Positions 6,935 through 7,725 of a DNA stretch of 7,725 bases are shown here, one piece after another. The first letter of the stretch is position 1, and each line of letters begins with the position of its first letter. The DNA lies in the NCBI GenBank assembly GCA_002938115.1, contig PTKD01000091.1, positions 1 through 7,725 on the forward strand, in the 5' to 3' direction. The notes below the pieces were generated by a model. That model ran no database searches, was not told the DNA's origin, and saw nothing but the letters and a program-made list of their open reading frames with translations. The stretch is from Alphaproteobacteria bacterium MarineAlpha9_Bin7 (lineage in GTDB: Bacteria > Pseudomonadota > Alphaproteobacteria > UBA7887). Position numbers and translations under genes: made by a program.

Positions 6935-7507
6935 CTACCTGTGGGCAATTCTTAAAAAATTAGCTAGTAGAGCATGTCCATTTTCGGATGCGATGCTCTC
7001 GGGATGAAATTGCACACCAAAAATGGGACGTTCCTTGTGGCGCAGCCCCATTATTATGTCATCCTCTGTTCTTGCCGTAATTTCCAGGCAAGCTGGCAGG
7101 CCATCGCTTTGAACAATTAGGGAATGGTACCGCGTGGCGGCAAAAGGAGACACAATTCCTTGAAAAATATCTAATCCGTTGTGGCAAATATTGCTAAGTT
7201 TACCATGCATGGGAGTGACTGCTCGCTTGATATTAGCACCAAAAGCCTGACCGATGGACTGGTGGCCAAGACATACCCCCAATATTGGGACCTTCGTGAC
7301 CGCTTTACGCACTAGTTCAACGCAGATTCCCGCTCGGTTTGGGTCACATGGCCCTGGAGACAGCACGATTCCATCTGGCGAAAGTGCCAATACTTTTTCA
7401 GGAGTAATCTTGTCGTTTCGATATACTTCGACTTCCGCCCCAAGTTCTCCAAGAAAGTGGAGTAAATTGTAGGTAAAACTATCGTAGTTATCTATCAAAA
7501 TATACAT
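6935..7507 (-). CDS. trpG: Anthranilate synthase glutamine amidotransferase component
   Basis: TrpG hydrolyses glutamine and passes ammonia to the TrpE subunit, which makes anthranilate from chorismate. The 190 residues are a complete class I amidotransferase: IDNYDSFTYNL at the N-terminus (5-15), the SPGPCDP oxyanion region (50-56), GVCLGHQ with nucleophile C79 (77-83), and the H168 and E170 triad partners in VQFHPES (165-171). Some bacteria use the same protein as PabA in folate synthesis, and the two cannot be told apart from sequence; the trpD and trpC neighbours favour tryptophan. No trpE is visible in the 218 bp upstream. The start gives the canonical N-terminus, but the preceding bases (ATAAACACCAAA) contain no recognisable Shine-Dalgarno. 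Confidence 0.96.
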   Translation of the reverse strand: MYILIDNYDSFTYNLLHFLGELGAEVEVYRNDKITPEKVLALSPDGIVLSPGPCDPNRAGICVELVRKAVTKVPILGVCLGHQSIGQAFGANIKRAVTPMHGKLSNICHNGLDIFQGIVSPFAATRYHSLIVQSDGLPACLEITARTEDDIIMGLRHKERPIFGVQFHPESIASENGHALLANFLRIAHR

Positions 7508-7725
7508 TTTGGTGTTTATGGAGAATTGGTACTATTCGAATTAATTAATATACCCTAAACATTTGATATTACTTGATAAATTTCTCTCTATGCAGGTGAT
7601 TGATGTAAAGAAAATTAAGTTTTACTAGTTAAGGCAAGGTCTAGGAAGTGACAATACTCTGCATCAAACTTATCGTAGTTTTTTCGCAGTTGCTTGCAAA
7701 AAATTAAAAATACTTTTTACAAAAA
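7508..7725. other. AT-rich non-coding region upstream of trpG
   Basis: Minus-strand frames here contain several stops, and no end of a trpE gene is seen. The region should hold the trp-moa cluster promoter. Weak candidates on the minus strand are TTGCAA (7694-7699), 16 nt, TACGAT (7672-7677), and a TTGTCA -35-like hexamer (7649-7654) without a good -10. I found no short leader peptide with tandem Trp codons and no hairpin followed by a T-run, so nothing supports classical attenuation. Confidence 0.5.

Noticed and set aside
7591..7629. Plus-strand 12-codon frame starting ATGCAGGTGATT
   Set aside because: Too short, opposite in strand to the trp cluster and without Trp codons, so it is not a leader peptide.

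Overview
The window is a conserved chromosomal block from an alphaproteobacterium, with every gene on the minus strand. Read in the direction of transcription (right to left) the order is trpG, trpD, trpC, moaC, moeA, lexA, gltX, gltA. Three things point to Alphaproteobacteria: this gene order, a LexA of the alphaproteobacterial type beginning MLTRKQ, and a perfect GTTC-N7-GTTC operator in front of lexA, which is the alphaproteobacterial SOS box and not the E. coli CTGT-N8-ACAG type. Base composition looks moderate in the genes and clearly AT-rich upstream of trpG. I cannot name a genus.

Positions 7508-7725 are AT-rich and non-coding, upstream of trpG. Positions 3367-7507 hold a tightly packed five-gene cluster. 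trpG, trpD and trpC supply the anthranilate synthase glutaminase, anthranilate phosphoribosyltransferase and indole-3-glycerol-phosphate synthase. moaC and moeA act early and late in molybdenum cofactor synthesis. The junctions are 16 nt, a 1-nt TAATG overlap, 2 nt, and a 4-nt ATGA overlap, so the five are probably one transcript with translational coupling.

Positions 3277-3366 carry a well-formed lexA promoter (TTGACG, 17 nt, TAGAAC) whose -10 and spacer are covered by the LexA operator. lexA follows at 2560-3270. A 223-bp gap with a 12-bp palindrome separates it from gltX (936-2336), the glutamyl-tRNA synthetase. A 120-bp gap with a candidate promoter then leads to gltA, citrate synthase, which is cut by the left edge of the window after about 271 codons, just before its catalytic histidine region.

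All complete genes have the catalytic residues expected of their families, and I see no frameshifts, insertion sequences, phage genes, CRISPR arrays, tRNA or rRNA genes. I found no candidate for a new biological system. The most informative non-coding signal is the self-regulated lexA promoter.
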